In this document: positions 36,485 to 44,561 of the stretch, piece after piece
How the letters are laid out: every line of letters begins with the position of its first letter
Numbering within the stretch: the first letter of the stretch is position 1
Source: Fulvitalea axinellae
Lineage (GTDB): Bacteria > Bacteroidota > Bacteroidia > Cytophagales > Cyclobacteriaceae
Direction of reading: 5' to 3'
Length of the DNA: 64,000 nt
NCBI RefSeq assembly: GCF_036492835.1
Contig: NZ_AP025317.1
Coordinates: 186,001 to 250,000 of the forward strand
Program-made: the position numbers and the translations under genes
The notes under the pieces: model-generated
Database searches by the model: none
What the model was told of the DNA's origin: nothing
Seen by the model: the letters and a program-made list of their open reading frames with translations, nothing else

Positions 36485-37345
36485 CTAAATTTCTAAAATA
36501 GCTTTCAGCTCGTCAAGTTTAGCTATCAAATTATCATACGAAGGAGCGTCCATTTTCTTTCCCACAAGCTCCAACGCCCTAAGGATTTCTTTTCGGTGGT
36601 GGACAAACGCCTCCTTTTTCGGATCACTGGGTGCGGTGTCCGTCTTGGGCGACGATTTGGTTACGGCTTTCGCAATATCCTCCGGCTTGTCGATCACTCC
36701 GATCTCTTCGGCGGGCACGTCGGCCAATTTCTGGATATCGGCTTTGCGGGCTTTCACGTCACCGGCTAACAAGTCACGCTTCAATTCCGGATTCTTGCTA
36801 CCGACAGCGTCCAGACCGCGGGCAAATTTGGCGTCGCGCTTAATGGTCTTTTCGGATACGTTATATTCCTTAGCTATCCGTTCCGAAGTCGAAAGGACAT
36901 TTTGTCCTTTGGATTCTACTTGGCCATATCCGCGGTTGTCCATCTTCTCGGATTCGTAACGCAAACCTCGCAGATAACTCGCCTGCTCCGGGGTTAGGTT
37001 CCGGCGACCGAGTTGGTTTTCGATCATCCAATGCTTGGCCTTGCCGATATCCTCAAAATGAAGAAGACGGAAATCGAATTTGATATTATTCTCCGTACAA
37101 ATGCGGTAACGGTTGTGGCCGTCCACAAGGACGTAATCCGTTCCGTTACGCCAAAGAAGAATCGGCTCGCGACAACCTTGCTTCAGGATATTGTCCTGCA
37201 GCTGGCGGAACTCTTCGCCTTGCAAGGGCGGGATAAGGTCACGGAGTTCGTCGATAATCCGGATGTTGTCCTTTATCGCCTGATCTTGCTGGAGCTTCTG
37301 GTTAGCGGCGCTCTTTACGGCGGGGATAATGATTTTCTTAGCCAT
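36485..37345 (-). CDS. parB: ParB-family DNA-binding partition protein
   Basis: Protein of 286 residues that would bind the parS-like array and pair with ParA for replicon segregation. The N-terminal ParB/Srx-like domain has REPILLWRNG, YVLVDGHNRYRIC (the G-H-N-R nucleotide-binding phrase) and about 60 further residues. QLGRRNLTPEQASYLRGLRY at about 113-132 leads into a helix-turn-helix region with STSERIAKEYNVSEKTIKRD. The C-terminal 90 residues, including a Lys/Ala-rich linker, likely dimerise. It overlaps parA by 8 bp (ATG inside the parA 3' end), so translation is coupled. The coding sequence itself contains a parS-like box at 36895-36907. Confidence 0.92.
   Translation of the reverse strand: MAKKIIIPAVKSAANQKLQQDQAIKDNIRIIDELRDLIPPLQGEEFRQLQDNILKQGCREPILLWRNGTDYVLVDGHNRYRICTENNIKFDFRLLHFEDIGKAKHWMIENQLGRRNLTPEQASYLRGLRYESEKMDNRGYGQVESKGQNVLSTSERIAKEYNVSEKTIKRDAKFARGLDAVGSKNPELKRDLLAGDVKARKADIQKLADVPAEEIGVIDKPEDIAKAVTKSSPKTDTAPSDPKKEAFVHHRKEILRALELVGKKMDAPSYDNLIAKLDELKAILEI
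36895..36907. promoter_or_regulatory. ParB-box-like palindrome inside parB
   Basis: GGACATTTTGTCC, flanked AAA and TTT, differs by one base from the four boxes upstream of parA (GGACAATTTGTCC). It lies in codons for SKGQNV. Confidence 0.55.
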
Positions 37346-38282
37346 TCATTACTTCTTTACAGAAATCCAAATAATCACGGGCGCCTATGGACTTGTTGTC
37401 GTAGCTGATCACATCCATGTGCTGTGAAGAAGCCTCGATCAAAGCCACATTCTGGCGGATCAAGGAATCGAAAACTCGGTAGTAAGGGTAGTTTTCCTTC
37501 ACGAAATCGATAATTGTCTGACTGATTACCGTTCGTTTGTCAACCATCGTGAGCAACATACCTTCGACCTTAAGCTCCGGGTTCAGGCGTGTCTGAAGCT
37601 GGTCGATCATCTCGATGATATTGCCCAAACCTTTTGTGGCCAAGTAATGCGACTGTACCACTATCAAAGCCGAATCTGAGGCGATAAGGGCGTTTGTAGT
37701 CAGGATGCCGAGCGAAGGAGGGCAGTCGATCAGGACATAATCGTAATTGTGCTTGATAGGGTCGAGGACCTCCTGCAACTTGAAATAGCCGTTGATGCTG
37801 GACTGCATTTCGAGTTCAAGACTACTCAGCTCGATTCCGGCGGGAACAAGGTGGAAGTTTTCCGCCAATTCCAATACCGGCAAATCCTCACCGCCAAAAG
37901 CGTGGTGAAGCTGTTTTTCCGGTTCTTCGTTGCCAGTGCACTGGGTGAGGTTACCTTGCGGATCAAGATCGACAATCAGGACTTTCCGCTCGTGAAGCGA
38001 AAGCGCCTTACCCAGATTAAAGGTTGTCGTGGTTTTGCCTACGCCCCCCTTATGGTTGAGCACTGCGATCACTTTTGTCCCTTCGGAGACAATCTTGTTG
38101 TTATAGCCGTACTTTACGAGCACGGGACGGATCTTTTTGAGGTGATCGTCATTGAGTTTCCGCTCGCCCCGGAGCACTTTCGAAAGCAAGGACATCGGCA
38201 GTCCGGCCTCCTTTTCAATCATGCTGATAGACAGGGCGGGGTTACGCTGGAAAAAAGCAATGACTTTGTCGTTATTAAGCAT
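37338..38282 (-). CDS. parA: ParA-family partition ATPase with N-terminal HTH
   Basis: Walker-type partition ATPase of 314 residues. Residues about 1-60 look like a helix-turn-helix (MIEKEAGLPMSLLSKVLRGE), as in P1/F-type ParA proteins that repress their own operon. The ATPase starts with the deviant Walker A VLNHKGGVGKTTTTFNLG at about 74-91, followed by VDLDPQGNLTQ and DYVLIDCPPSLGILT. It is the first gene of the parAB operon. The palindrome CTTACGTAAG at 38367-38376, about 85 bp upstream, is a candidate operator for its HTH (inference). Confidence 0.95.
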   Translation of the reverse strand: MLNNDKVIAFFQRNPALSISMIEKEAGLPMSLLSKVLRGERKLNDDHLKKIRPVLVKYGYNNKIVSEGTKVIAVLNHKGGVGKTTTTFNLGKALSLHERKVLIVDLDPQGNLTQCTGNEEPEKQLHHAFGGEDLPVLELAENFHLVPAGIELSSLELEMQSSINGYFKLQEVLDPIKHNYDYVLIDCPPSLGILTTNALIASDSALIVVQSHYLATKGLGNIIEMIDQLQTRLNPELKVEGMLLTMVDKRTVISQTIIDFVKENYPYYRVFDSLIRQNVALIEASSQHMDVISYDNKSIGARDYLDFCKEVMNG

Positions 38283-38366
38283 CGTAAAAATCTCTTTTGG
38301 CTTATTTATGAGACTAAGATAATCTTTTTATCAAAAAATAAAGACATATCAAACAAGATTAAGTCC

Positions 38367-38376
38367 CTTACGTAAG
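38367..38376. promoter_or_regulatory. Candidate ParA operator palindrome
   Basis: Perfect ten-base palindrome CTTACGTAAG in the leader between the parS array and the parA start. Confidence 0.35.
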
Positions 38377-38444
38377 ACATTTTTTTTGTTTTTGTCTGAT
38401 TATAGAGTCATATGTGATCTTTAACAAGAATATAGAAGTCCAAA

Positions 38445-38620
38445 GGACAATTTGTCCTTTCGAAACGGGAGGACAATAAACCCTTATCCAAGGGACAATT
38501 TGTCCTTTCGGTTTGAGAAAAAGTCAATGATGAATCCAGAGGACAATTTGTCCCTTCGATACAAGAGGACAGCAAACATTTATCCATAGGACAATTTGTC
38601 CTTTCGAAAAAATAGGACAT
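38445..38620. promoter_or_regulatory. parS-like centromere array, four boxes at 48-bp spacing
   Basis: GGACAATTTGTCC (six-base arms around one T) occurs at 38445, 38493, 38541 and 38589, exactly 48 bp apart. Most copies continue CTTTCG. Secondary half-sites GGACA or GGAC occur 26 bp after the start of boxes 1, 3 and 4 (38471, 38567, 38615). The position directly upstream of parA, and the match to a box in parB, support a ParB-binding centromere. A minus-strand open frame across it (70 codons) is only a translation of the repeats. Confidence 0.88.
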
Positions 38621-38626
38621 ACAAAA

Positions 38627-38652
38627 AAAGGCGGGATTGATCCCGCCTTTAA
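38627..38652 (-). terminator. Terminator of the tricorn-like protease gene
   Basis: AAAGGCGGGA-TCAA-TCCCGCCTTT hairpin with seven T on the minus strand. Confidence 0.9.
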
Positions 38653-38674
38653 ATATTAGAAAACTCTTGGCTGA

Positions 38675-41600
38675 TTACTTCAAGTCTTTCAACAGCTCCT
38701 GTACCGCAGTCTGGATCTGTTTGTCTTCGCCATTGGCTACTGACTCCGGATCGTTCGACACTTTCACATCCGGCTCAAGCTGGTTGTTTTCGAGGAATTG
38801 TCCGTCGAGAGTTTTCATCCCGATCTGCGGAATTCCGAAATAGATCGACTTATCGATCATTGATTCCCACCATACGGCCGTGGCTGTTCCCGGAACCGGC
38901 ATACCGATCACTTTTCCAATTCCCAATGTCTTGTAAACATAAGGGAACATGTGCGCATCGGAATAATTGGACTCGCCAACCAGAATGCAAGAAGGCTTAG
39001 TCCAACGCCCAAGCGGATCGCCGCCCATATTGTCTTGGCCACGCGGGCTGAAGTTCAAATAACGTTTGCCCGAAAGCAAAGTGGCGAGATCGTCGTGCAA
39101 CCAACCGCCTCCGTTAAATCTGGTATCCACTATCACGGCCTCTTTGGTATTGTAACGCCCGAGCAACTCGGAATACACTTCGCGGAAGCTTGAACTGTTC
39201 ATACCACGCACATGTACATAACCTATGCGCCCGCCAGAAAGCTTGTCAACCTTGGCGCGGTTGTTTTTCACCCAACGCTCGTAAAGAAGCTGGTTCTCCA
39301 TACCTGTAGAAACAGGCTTCACTTTCTCTTCCCAAGTTTTACCTCCTTTTTTCAAGCCAAGCAATACGGTTTTACCCACTTTGCGATTAAGCAACTCATT
39401 GTAATTGGCATTCGCCAAAATAGGTTTTCCGTCGATTGAAGTGATGATAACGCCCGCCTCGATCTTAGAGTCTTTTTTCAAAACAGGGCTCTTGTCAAGC
39501 ACCTCGGCGATTTTCAAGCCGTCACCTTCGAACGATTCGTCGTAGAAAACACCCAACGAAGCCGTTCTGTCGCCATTGGAGCTATAAGAGCGGTAACCCG
39601 AACCTGTGTGGGACGCGTTGGCCTCGCCAAGCAATTCTGAAAGAAGGTCGGCGAAGTCGTAATTGTTATTGATATAAGGGAGGAATTGAGCGTATTCGGC
39701 TTTGTAGAAATCCCAATCCACGCCGTGAAGATCCGTCTTGTAGAATTTCTCACGGAACTGGCGCCAAGCATGCTCGTACATGTATTCGCGCTCGGCCGCT
39801 GGATTCCATTCCATTTCCGAACGGAAGCTGATTGTCTTCTGACGACCGGAAGGAACGGCTACACTCTTGATTCTTCCGCCAGAGATAAAGTAGATATTCT
39901 TTTCACCTTTGTCAAAAACCATTTTCGAATAGCCCGACTTAAGCTTGGTCAGCAACTTGGTGCTTCTTGACTTGAGATCGTGTTTCCACAAATCAAAACC
40001 GCCTTCGAATGACGTGAGATAGTAAAGCGTTTTTCCGTCTTTAGTCAACAAAGCGTCGGCCAAACGAGAAGAGTGGGAGGTAAGCCTCGCAATTCGGTTT
40101 TCCGTTCCTTCAATATCAAGCTTAAGGGTCTTTTCCTTTTTCTTAACCGTTTTTCCGGCTTCCTCTTTCTTCTTGTCTTTTTCTTCCTTCTTCGCTTCTT
40201 TCTTGCCTTTTTTGCTATCCTTTTCCGCTTCTTTGGCGAGCTCGTATTCCTCTTTGCTCATCCGGAACTTGTCATAAGCGTCCTGGTCAAAGAACATGGC
40301 GTAAGCGTCGCTCTGAGAGCCCCAGCTACCGTGCGAGCGGTAACCGTTACGGTCGGTGAACCATATCATGGCTTTTCCGTCCATCGTCCATTTCGGGGAA
40401 GAATCGGAATAACCGCTTTTTGTCAAGTCAATAGGTCCGGACTTTCCATCGGCGGCAAGAAGCCCCGCATTTGATTGCCAACGACCGTCGATCAGGAATT
40501 GAACCAGAAACCATTTACTGTCGGGAGACCAGGCGTAATGCTGATCGCCGTCCGCATAAGAATAGTTTCTGTCTCCGGCCAAAACGGTCCGCACTTTTTT
40601 CGACTTGAGATTGATGACTTTCAACGTCGTTCTTTCCGAAAGAAAAGCGACCTCTTTACCATCGGGCGAGTAGGAGGGTTGGAAGGTCTCGTCCTCGCTT
40701 ACCAGCAAAGGAGTCTCCTTAATCAATGTGGCGTTGTAGAAATACTTCTCGCCATCACGCTTGATCGACGCCTCGTACAAGTTCCAGCTACCGTTTTTCT
40801 CCCCTGCGTAAAGGAGTTTTTTTCCGTCAGGGCTAAAACTTACCGAACGCTCTTGTTCCGGAGTGTTTGTGATACGTTTGGTTGTCGAATAATCTTTCGA
40901 AGTCACGTAAACCTCGCCACGGGAAACGAAAGCGATTTCTTTGCCATTCGGCGAAAGGGCGAATTCCGAAGCTCCGCCAGAAACGGGACGATAAACGATA
41001 TCGTTAGCAACCCGGTCCAGACGGGCCGTAACTTCGATTTTTTTGGGTTGCCCACCCTCTTTCTGCGTGTACAGATCACCGTGGAAAGCGTAACAAAGAG
41101 TACCGTCGTTGGCACGGGTGAGGTAGCGAACCGGATGTTTGTCAAAGCTGGAAACCTGTTTCGGCGTTCCTCCAGAAATGTTCGACTTGTAAACGTTAAA
41201 GTTGCCGTCGCTTTCACTCAGGAAAAAAAACGATCCGTCGCCGTCCCATACAGGATCGCGGTCTTCGCCTTCAAAGTCCGTAAGTTTTTTGTGCTTTTTG
41301 GACGCAACATCATATACCCAGACATCGCGGGTTACAGACGACTTGTGGTGTTTACGAAATGCGTTTTCGTATCCTTTCCTGTCGTAGTAGATGATCTTGC
41401 TTCCGTCAGGGGAATACTGAGCCTTTAAGGCCGGAGTAGTCAGTATACGCTCAACCCGACCACCCGAAACAGGTACGCTATATAGCTCAGACAGTACTCC
41501 CGAAGGAAATAAATGAGCTTGTTGGGTATCCATACGGCTGGCCTGAAACAGGACTCTGGAGCCGTCGGCGGTAAACGAAGCCGGGGTATCGCTTGACGAA

Positions 41601-41926
41601 TGATAAGTCAACCGGGTAGTCTGGCCAGTGGTCAAGTCTATTCTGAAAATGTCGAAATTTCCGTGACGGTCCGAAGCGAATGCCAAGGATTTTCCGTCAG
41701 GAGACCAAACCGGCGAATGGTCATAGGCTTTGTGGCGTGTAAGGGCTTGCGCTTCTCCGCCAGAAGTAGGAACCATATACAAGTCCCCTTGGTAAGAAAA
41801 AACCACTTGCTTGCCGTCCGGGGAAATGGCCGGATACCTCAACCATCGGATAATTTCTCCCGCAAAAGAGTCGGAAACCACCGCCATCAGGGCGAAGGCC
41901 AATAAGAATCTAAAAGTCTTTCTCAT
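38675..41926 (-). CDS. Tricorn-like S41 family serine protease
   Basis: Protein of 1083 residues with a signal peptide (cleavage near SFAGE). The N-terminal two thirds are WD40/TolB-like propeller repeats, seen as YPAISPDGKQVVFSYQGDLY, HSPVWSPDGKSLAFASDRHG and YSPDGKEVAFLSER. A charged Lys/Glu insert lies at about 560-610. A PDZ segment with GVIITSIDGKPI lies at about 845-895. The C-terminal S41 catalytic domain has VDTRFNGGGWLHDDLATLL and the nucleophile Ser989 in VGESNYSDAHMFP, followed by GTATAVWW. This matches tricorn protease homologues that trim peptides; here it is exported. The gene sits between the partition array and the replication gene with no obvious link to either. Confidence 0.93.
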   Translation of the reverse strand: MRKTFRFLLAFALMAVVSDSFAGEIIRWLRYPAISPDGKQVVFSYQGDLYMVPTSGGEAQALTRHKAYDHSPVWSPDGKSLAFASDRHGNFDIFRIDLTTGQTTRLTYHSSSDTPASFTADGSRVLFQASRMDTQQAHLFPSGVLSELYSVPVSGGRVERILTTPALKAQYSPDGSKIIYYDRKGYENAFRKHHKSSVTRDVWVYDVASKKHKKLTDFEGEDRDPVWDGDGSFFFLSESDGNFNVYKSNISGGTPKQVSSFDKHPVRYLTRANDGTLCYAFHGDLYTQKEGGQPKKIEVTARLDRVANDIVYRPVSGGASEFALSPNGKEIAFVSRGEVYVTSKDYSTTKRITNTPEQERSVSFSPDGKKLLYAGEKNGSWNLYEASIKRDGEKYFYNATLIKETPLLVSEDETFQPSYSPDGKEVAFLSERTTLKVINLKSKKVRTVLAGDRNYSYADGDQHYAWSPDSKWFLVQFLIDGRWQSNAGLLAADGKSGPIDLTKSGYSDSSPKWTMDGKAMIWFTDRNGYRSHGSWGSQSDAYAMFFDQDAYDKFRMSKEEYELAKEAEKDSKKGKKEAKKEEKDKKKEEAGKTVKKKEKTLKLDIEGTENRIARLTSHSSRLADALLTKDGKTLYYLTSFEGGFDLWKHDLKSRSTKLLTKLKSGYSKMVFDKGEKNIYFISGGRIKSVAVPSGRQKTISFRSEMEWNPAAEREYMYEHAWRQFREKFYKTDLHGVDWDFYKAEYAQFLPYINNNYDFADLLSELLGEANASHTGSGYRSYSSNGDRTASLGVFYDESFEGDGLKIAEVLDKSPVLKKDSKIEAGVIITSIDGKPILANANYNELLNRKVGKTVLLGLKKGGKTWEEKVKPVSTGMENQLLYERWVKNNRAKVDKLSGGRIGYVHVRGMNSSSFREVYSELLGRYNTKEAVIVDTRFNGGGWLHDDLATLLSGKRYLNFSPRGQDNMGGDPLGRWTKPSCILVGESNYSDAHMFPYVYKTLGIGKVIGMPVPGTATAVWWESMIDKSIYFGIPQIGMKTLDGQFLENNQLEPDVKVSNDPESVANGEDKQIQTAVQELLKDLK

Positions 41927-42200
41927 AATGAAGAGTGAAGGTGGTACGTATTACGCATGTTATTTTTTTGTGAATAAAGAGATATTTTCTCTAAGATCAC
42001 CCAATCAATTATATAAACGGTAAAATCCGTGTTTTTAAAAAACTAAAGGATATGGTCACTCCTTGAAAAAATCACTGTATAGGGGAGGGGAATGATTTGG
42101 TATTCGGGATGAATCGATGCGGATAATCGAGATCTACATTCTCATCGTCATGCCTAAATCTGGCAATGCATACATAAAAAAGGGTAGGGAAGGAGCCGAA

Positions 42201-43562
42201 TCAGTCGGGATCCTTCCACTCAAAATCGTATTTGGATTTGGCGTACAATTCCACCGAAAGAAATGTGCGGTCTTCGTCGCTGCCGTAGTTGGATACCAGC
42301 CACGAGGCGAAAAAGTTCTTGGCCAGCCCCGACGGCTTCCCCGAAGCAAATTCCTTTACGTATTTTCTCTCTTGGGAATTGTTGCTGATCTCGTGTTCGA
42401 AGAGGAATTCTTCGAGATCTTCCTCCGAAGAGTTTTCGAAATATCTTGTCAGCAATTCCCTACGGAATTTATCGTACTCTGCGCTAATCTTGTCTTTAGT
42501 CACTTTACGGTCTTCCCGCTCTTTTCGTTGCGCTTCTGCTTTCACCCGTTTCTCGGAAACATCCTTTTCGCGAACAAACTGCAAATCGAAATACCCTTCG
42601 CGCAAGGCTTTGATCAGGTAACCTCTCGGGTTGGTGATCTCTTTGCGGGCACTGATCATTTCGATAGCGTAATCCACTTTGTCTTTTCCGTATTGGCCTA
42701 CCAAACGTTGATAACCCGCTTCCGGTAGAATTCTCTGCGCCAAGCTCGCCTTTTCAGCGTCAGAACGAAGTTTCGGCTTTTCTTCCGACTCTTTTCGCGG
42801 AGTAGCCTCAATTTTACGTTCGCTGGATTTCGCCTTGAAGCGGAACAAAATATCCGTGACTTTCCGTCCCGAGCGTACCGGTTCGTATTCAATATAAATG
42901 TCCGAGGTCTCGTTGATCTCTTTTACGCAAGGCTTCAAGACCGAACTGTTGAAAATGTAGTATTGCTTATAGCTCTTTGAGTTTTTGAGATAAAGCATAT
43001 CAAGCAAAAACTCAAAACCAAGCTTCCTGTGGCCAATGGTCAGATATTGCTTGCACAACTCATAGATCCTGATGCTATGCGTCTTTCTGAATTCTTCGAC
43101 GCTTTTTACGAAATAACTTGTGTACTGGTCTTTCAGGTTTAGCAGGAAAGGTTTGATCTCCTCGTTGAAGCGGATATTGACATAATTCGCCCATTCCTTT
43201 TTCTCCACGCTGGAAATAAAGCCGTAACTCTTCCAAGCCTTGTCGTTCTTAATAAGGTCTATGGAGGTCTTGGTCAGTTTCATCAACTCTTCCCGCACCT
43301 GTTTATACTGCGCACCGCTGATCTTTTTGCCGGGAGGCAAAGCCAATACGTCCGAAAGGTTGATTTTGTAGGAGCCCATCTTCTGGTCTTCCCGCTTGAT
43401 TTGGGAAATCGCTATAATGATGGCCCGTTGCTGAATAAGCGAAAAACGCTGCCGGGACTCCACCATTCGGTTGGACTTAAAAACCCTTCTGGCACCGACC
43501 TGTTCGACCTCACGTTCCTTAACAATCTTAAACCCCTGAAAATCAATACCTTCTTCAGACAT
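42201..43562 (-). CDS. Rep_3-family plasmid replication initiator
   Basis: Initiator of 453 residues that binds the iterons next to its start and opens the origin. The Rep_3 core (two winged-helix domains) spans about 20-250: RFSLIQQRAIIIAISQIK, LALPPGKKISGAQYKQVREE and the diagnostic TSYFVKSVEEFRKTHSIRIYELCKQY split over two helices. A C-terminal extension of about 200 residues, absent from short plasmid Rep proteins, includes NPRGYLIKALREGYFDLQF (a helicase-loader-like or primase-like phrase) and an acidic, coiled tail. The ATG at 43562 is the only good start. It is transcribed away from the iterons, so the iterons can also repress it. Confidence 0.93.
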   Translation of the reverse strand: MSEEGIDFQGFKIVKEREVEQVGARRVFKSNRMVESRQRFSLIQQRAIIIAISQIKREDQKMGSYKINLSDVLALPPGKKISGAQYKQVREELMKLTKTSIDLIKNDKAWKSYGFISSVEKKEWANYVNIRFNEEIKPFLLNLKDQYTSYFVKSVEEFRKTHSIRIYELCKQYLTIGHRKLGFEFLLDMLYLKNSKSYKQYYIFNSSVLKPCVKEINETSDIYIEYEPVRSGRKVTDILFRFKAKSSERKIEATPRKESEEKPKLRSDAEKASLAQRILPEAGYQRLVGQYGKDKVDYAIEMISARKEITNPRGYLIKALREGYFDLQFVREKDVSEKRVKAEAQRKEREDRKVTKDKISAEYDKFRRELLTRYFENSSEEDLEEFLFEHEISNNSQERKYVKEFASGKPSGLAKNFFASWLVSNYGSDEDRTFLSVELYAKSKYDFEWKDPD

Positions 43563-43586
43563 ATACCGTCAGTTTGATCCGGAAAA

Positions 43587-44069
43587 TTTTAATAATCCGT
43601 TGGTGTTAGCAGTCGCTATTTTAATAATCCGTTGGTGATTACAAGACTAAAATTAATAATTCATTAGTGATAAACCAGCGATATTCCAACAAAAGTCCTC
43701 TATTCGGCTATTTGGAGGCCCAAAAGCTGATAATCGCCATCTCGGCCAATATTTTTAATATCTTATTGGTGTTAGAGGCCCGATTTTTAATATCCTATTG
43801 GTGTTTGATCGTTTTTAGCCACCAAAACTCACCGATTGAATCCATCTACAACGGCTTCCGTAAGGCTTTTACAAGCTAAGAGGGTAATACAGGTCCTATA
43901 TTTTTAATAATCCGTTAGTGTTTTTAATAACTCATTAGTGATAGTTAATAATCCATTGGTGTTTTTAATAACTCATTGATGCTATTTTAATATCTTATTG
44001 GTGGTGTTTTAATAACTCGTTAGTGGTGTTTTAATAACTCATTGATGCTATTTTAATAATTCATTAGTG
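43587..44069 (+). other. Replication origin: 13 iterons of 19 bp
   Basis: Consensus TTTTAATAAYTCATTAGTG with variants TTTTAATATCYTATTGGTG and TTTTAATAATCCGTTGGTG. Starts: 43587, 43619, 43651, 43753, 43785, 43902, 43922, 43943, 43963, 43985, 44007, 44029, 44051. All are in the same orientation. The eight distal copies are 20-22 bp apart (two helical turns, one face of the DNA). The proximal copies are 32 bp apart (three turns) in groups of three and two. The set lies directly upstream of the Rep_3 gene. This is the layout of an iteron origin. Confidence 0.93.
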
Positions 44070-44495
44070 ATTAAGAAAAATTTAACGATTTAACATACTG
44101 AATACTAAGTACTTACAGGTATTTTTTTGACCCCGAAAACATATAAAACATTAAAAATAATTAAAACAACTAAAGAGAGTTGCCATATATGAATTATTAA
44201 AAATTGTTGGAACGATGAGCAAAACTAGAATTAAAGCCCACATCAACTATTGCCTTAGTTTATGCAGTTGTTACTAATGATTTATTAACTCCTTCCATTG
44301 GCTTTTTCAAACCAAAATTTCCGAAATGCATCTTATGCAAGATTCATTTGCACAAAAAACTAGGGGTTAAGTATAATCGTCAACTTTTTCAAAAAGGAGC
44401 CTTTAAAATTCCGGATTTCCGAAAACAGAACATTAAAACACGCATTGATTTGGAAATATTTTGATATTCCTATTTTAATTTCTTAAAATTAAAAA
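44070..44495. other. AT-rich origin flank between iterons and acs
   Basis: Very AT-rich stretch, especially 44070-44200, suited to be the strand-opening element next to the iterons. An inverted iteron-like sequence lies at 44272-44290. No clear DnaA box was found. No gene. Confidence 0.5.
44272..44290 (-). repeat. Inverted iteron-like sequence
   Basis: On the minus strand it reads AGTTAATAAATCATTAGTA, matching 15 of 19 bases of the iteron consensus in the opposite orientation. Confidence 0.45.
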
Positions 44496-44506
44496 TTGGC
44501 GAAATT

Positions 44507-44514
44507 TACTTTTG
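44507..44514 (+). promoter_or_regulatory. Possible acs promoter -7 box
   Basis: TACTTTTG matches the Bacteroidota -7 element TAnnTTTG and would start transcription about 40 bases before the acs ATG. A -33 TTTG at the right distance is missing. Confidence 0.35.
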
Positions 44515-44561
44515 TCAAAAACAATCAAACAACCAATCTACACACTCTTAAAGAACAACAA

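Noticed and set aside
38445-38601. CRISPR array
   Set aside because: The repeated units are 13-bp palindromes with spacers that resemble each other, and no cas genes are present. The iterons at 43.6-44.1 kb were rejected as CRISPR for the same reason.
38408-38620. 70-codon minus-strand open frame with repeated TNCPLD phrases
   Set aside because: It is only a translation of the 48-bp parS-like array; no ribosome-binding or domain evidence.
44070-44495. DnaA boxes at the origin
   Set aside because: No sequence close enough to TTATNCACA was found. TTATCCA fragments inside the parS array are only partial matches.
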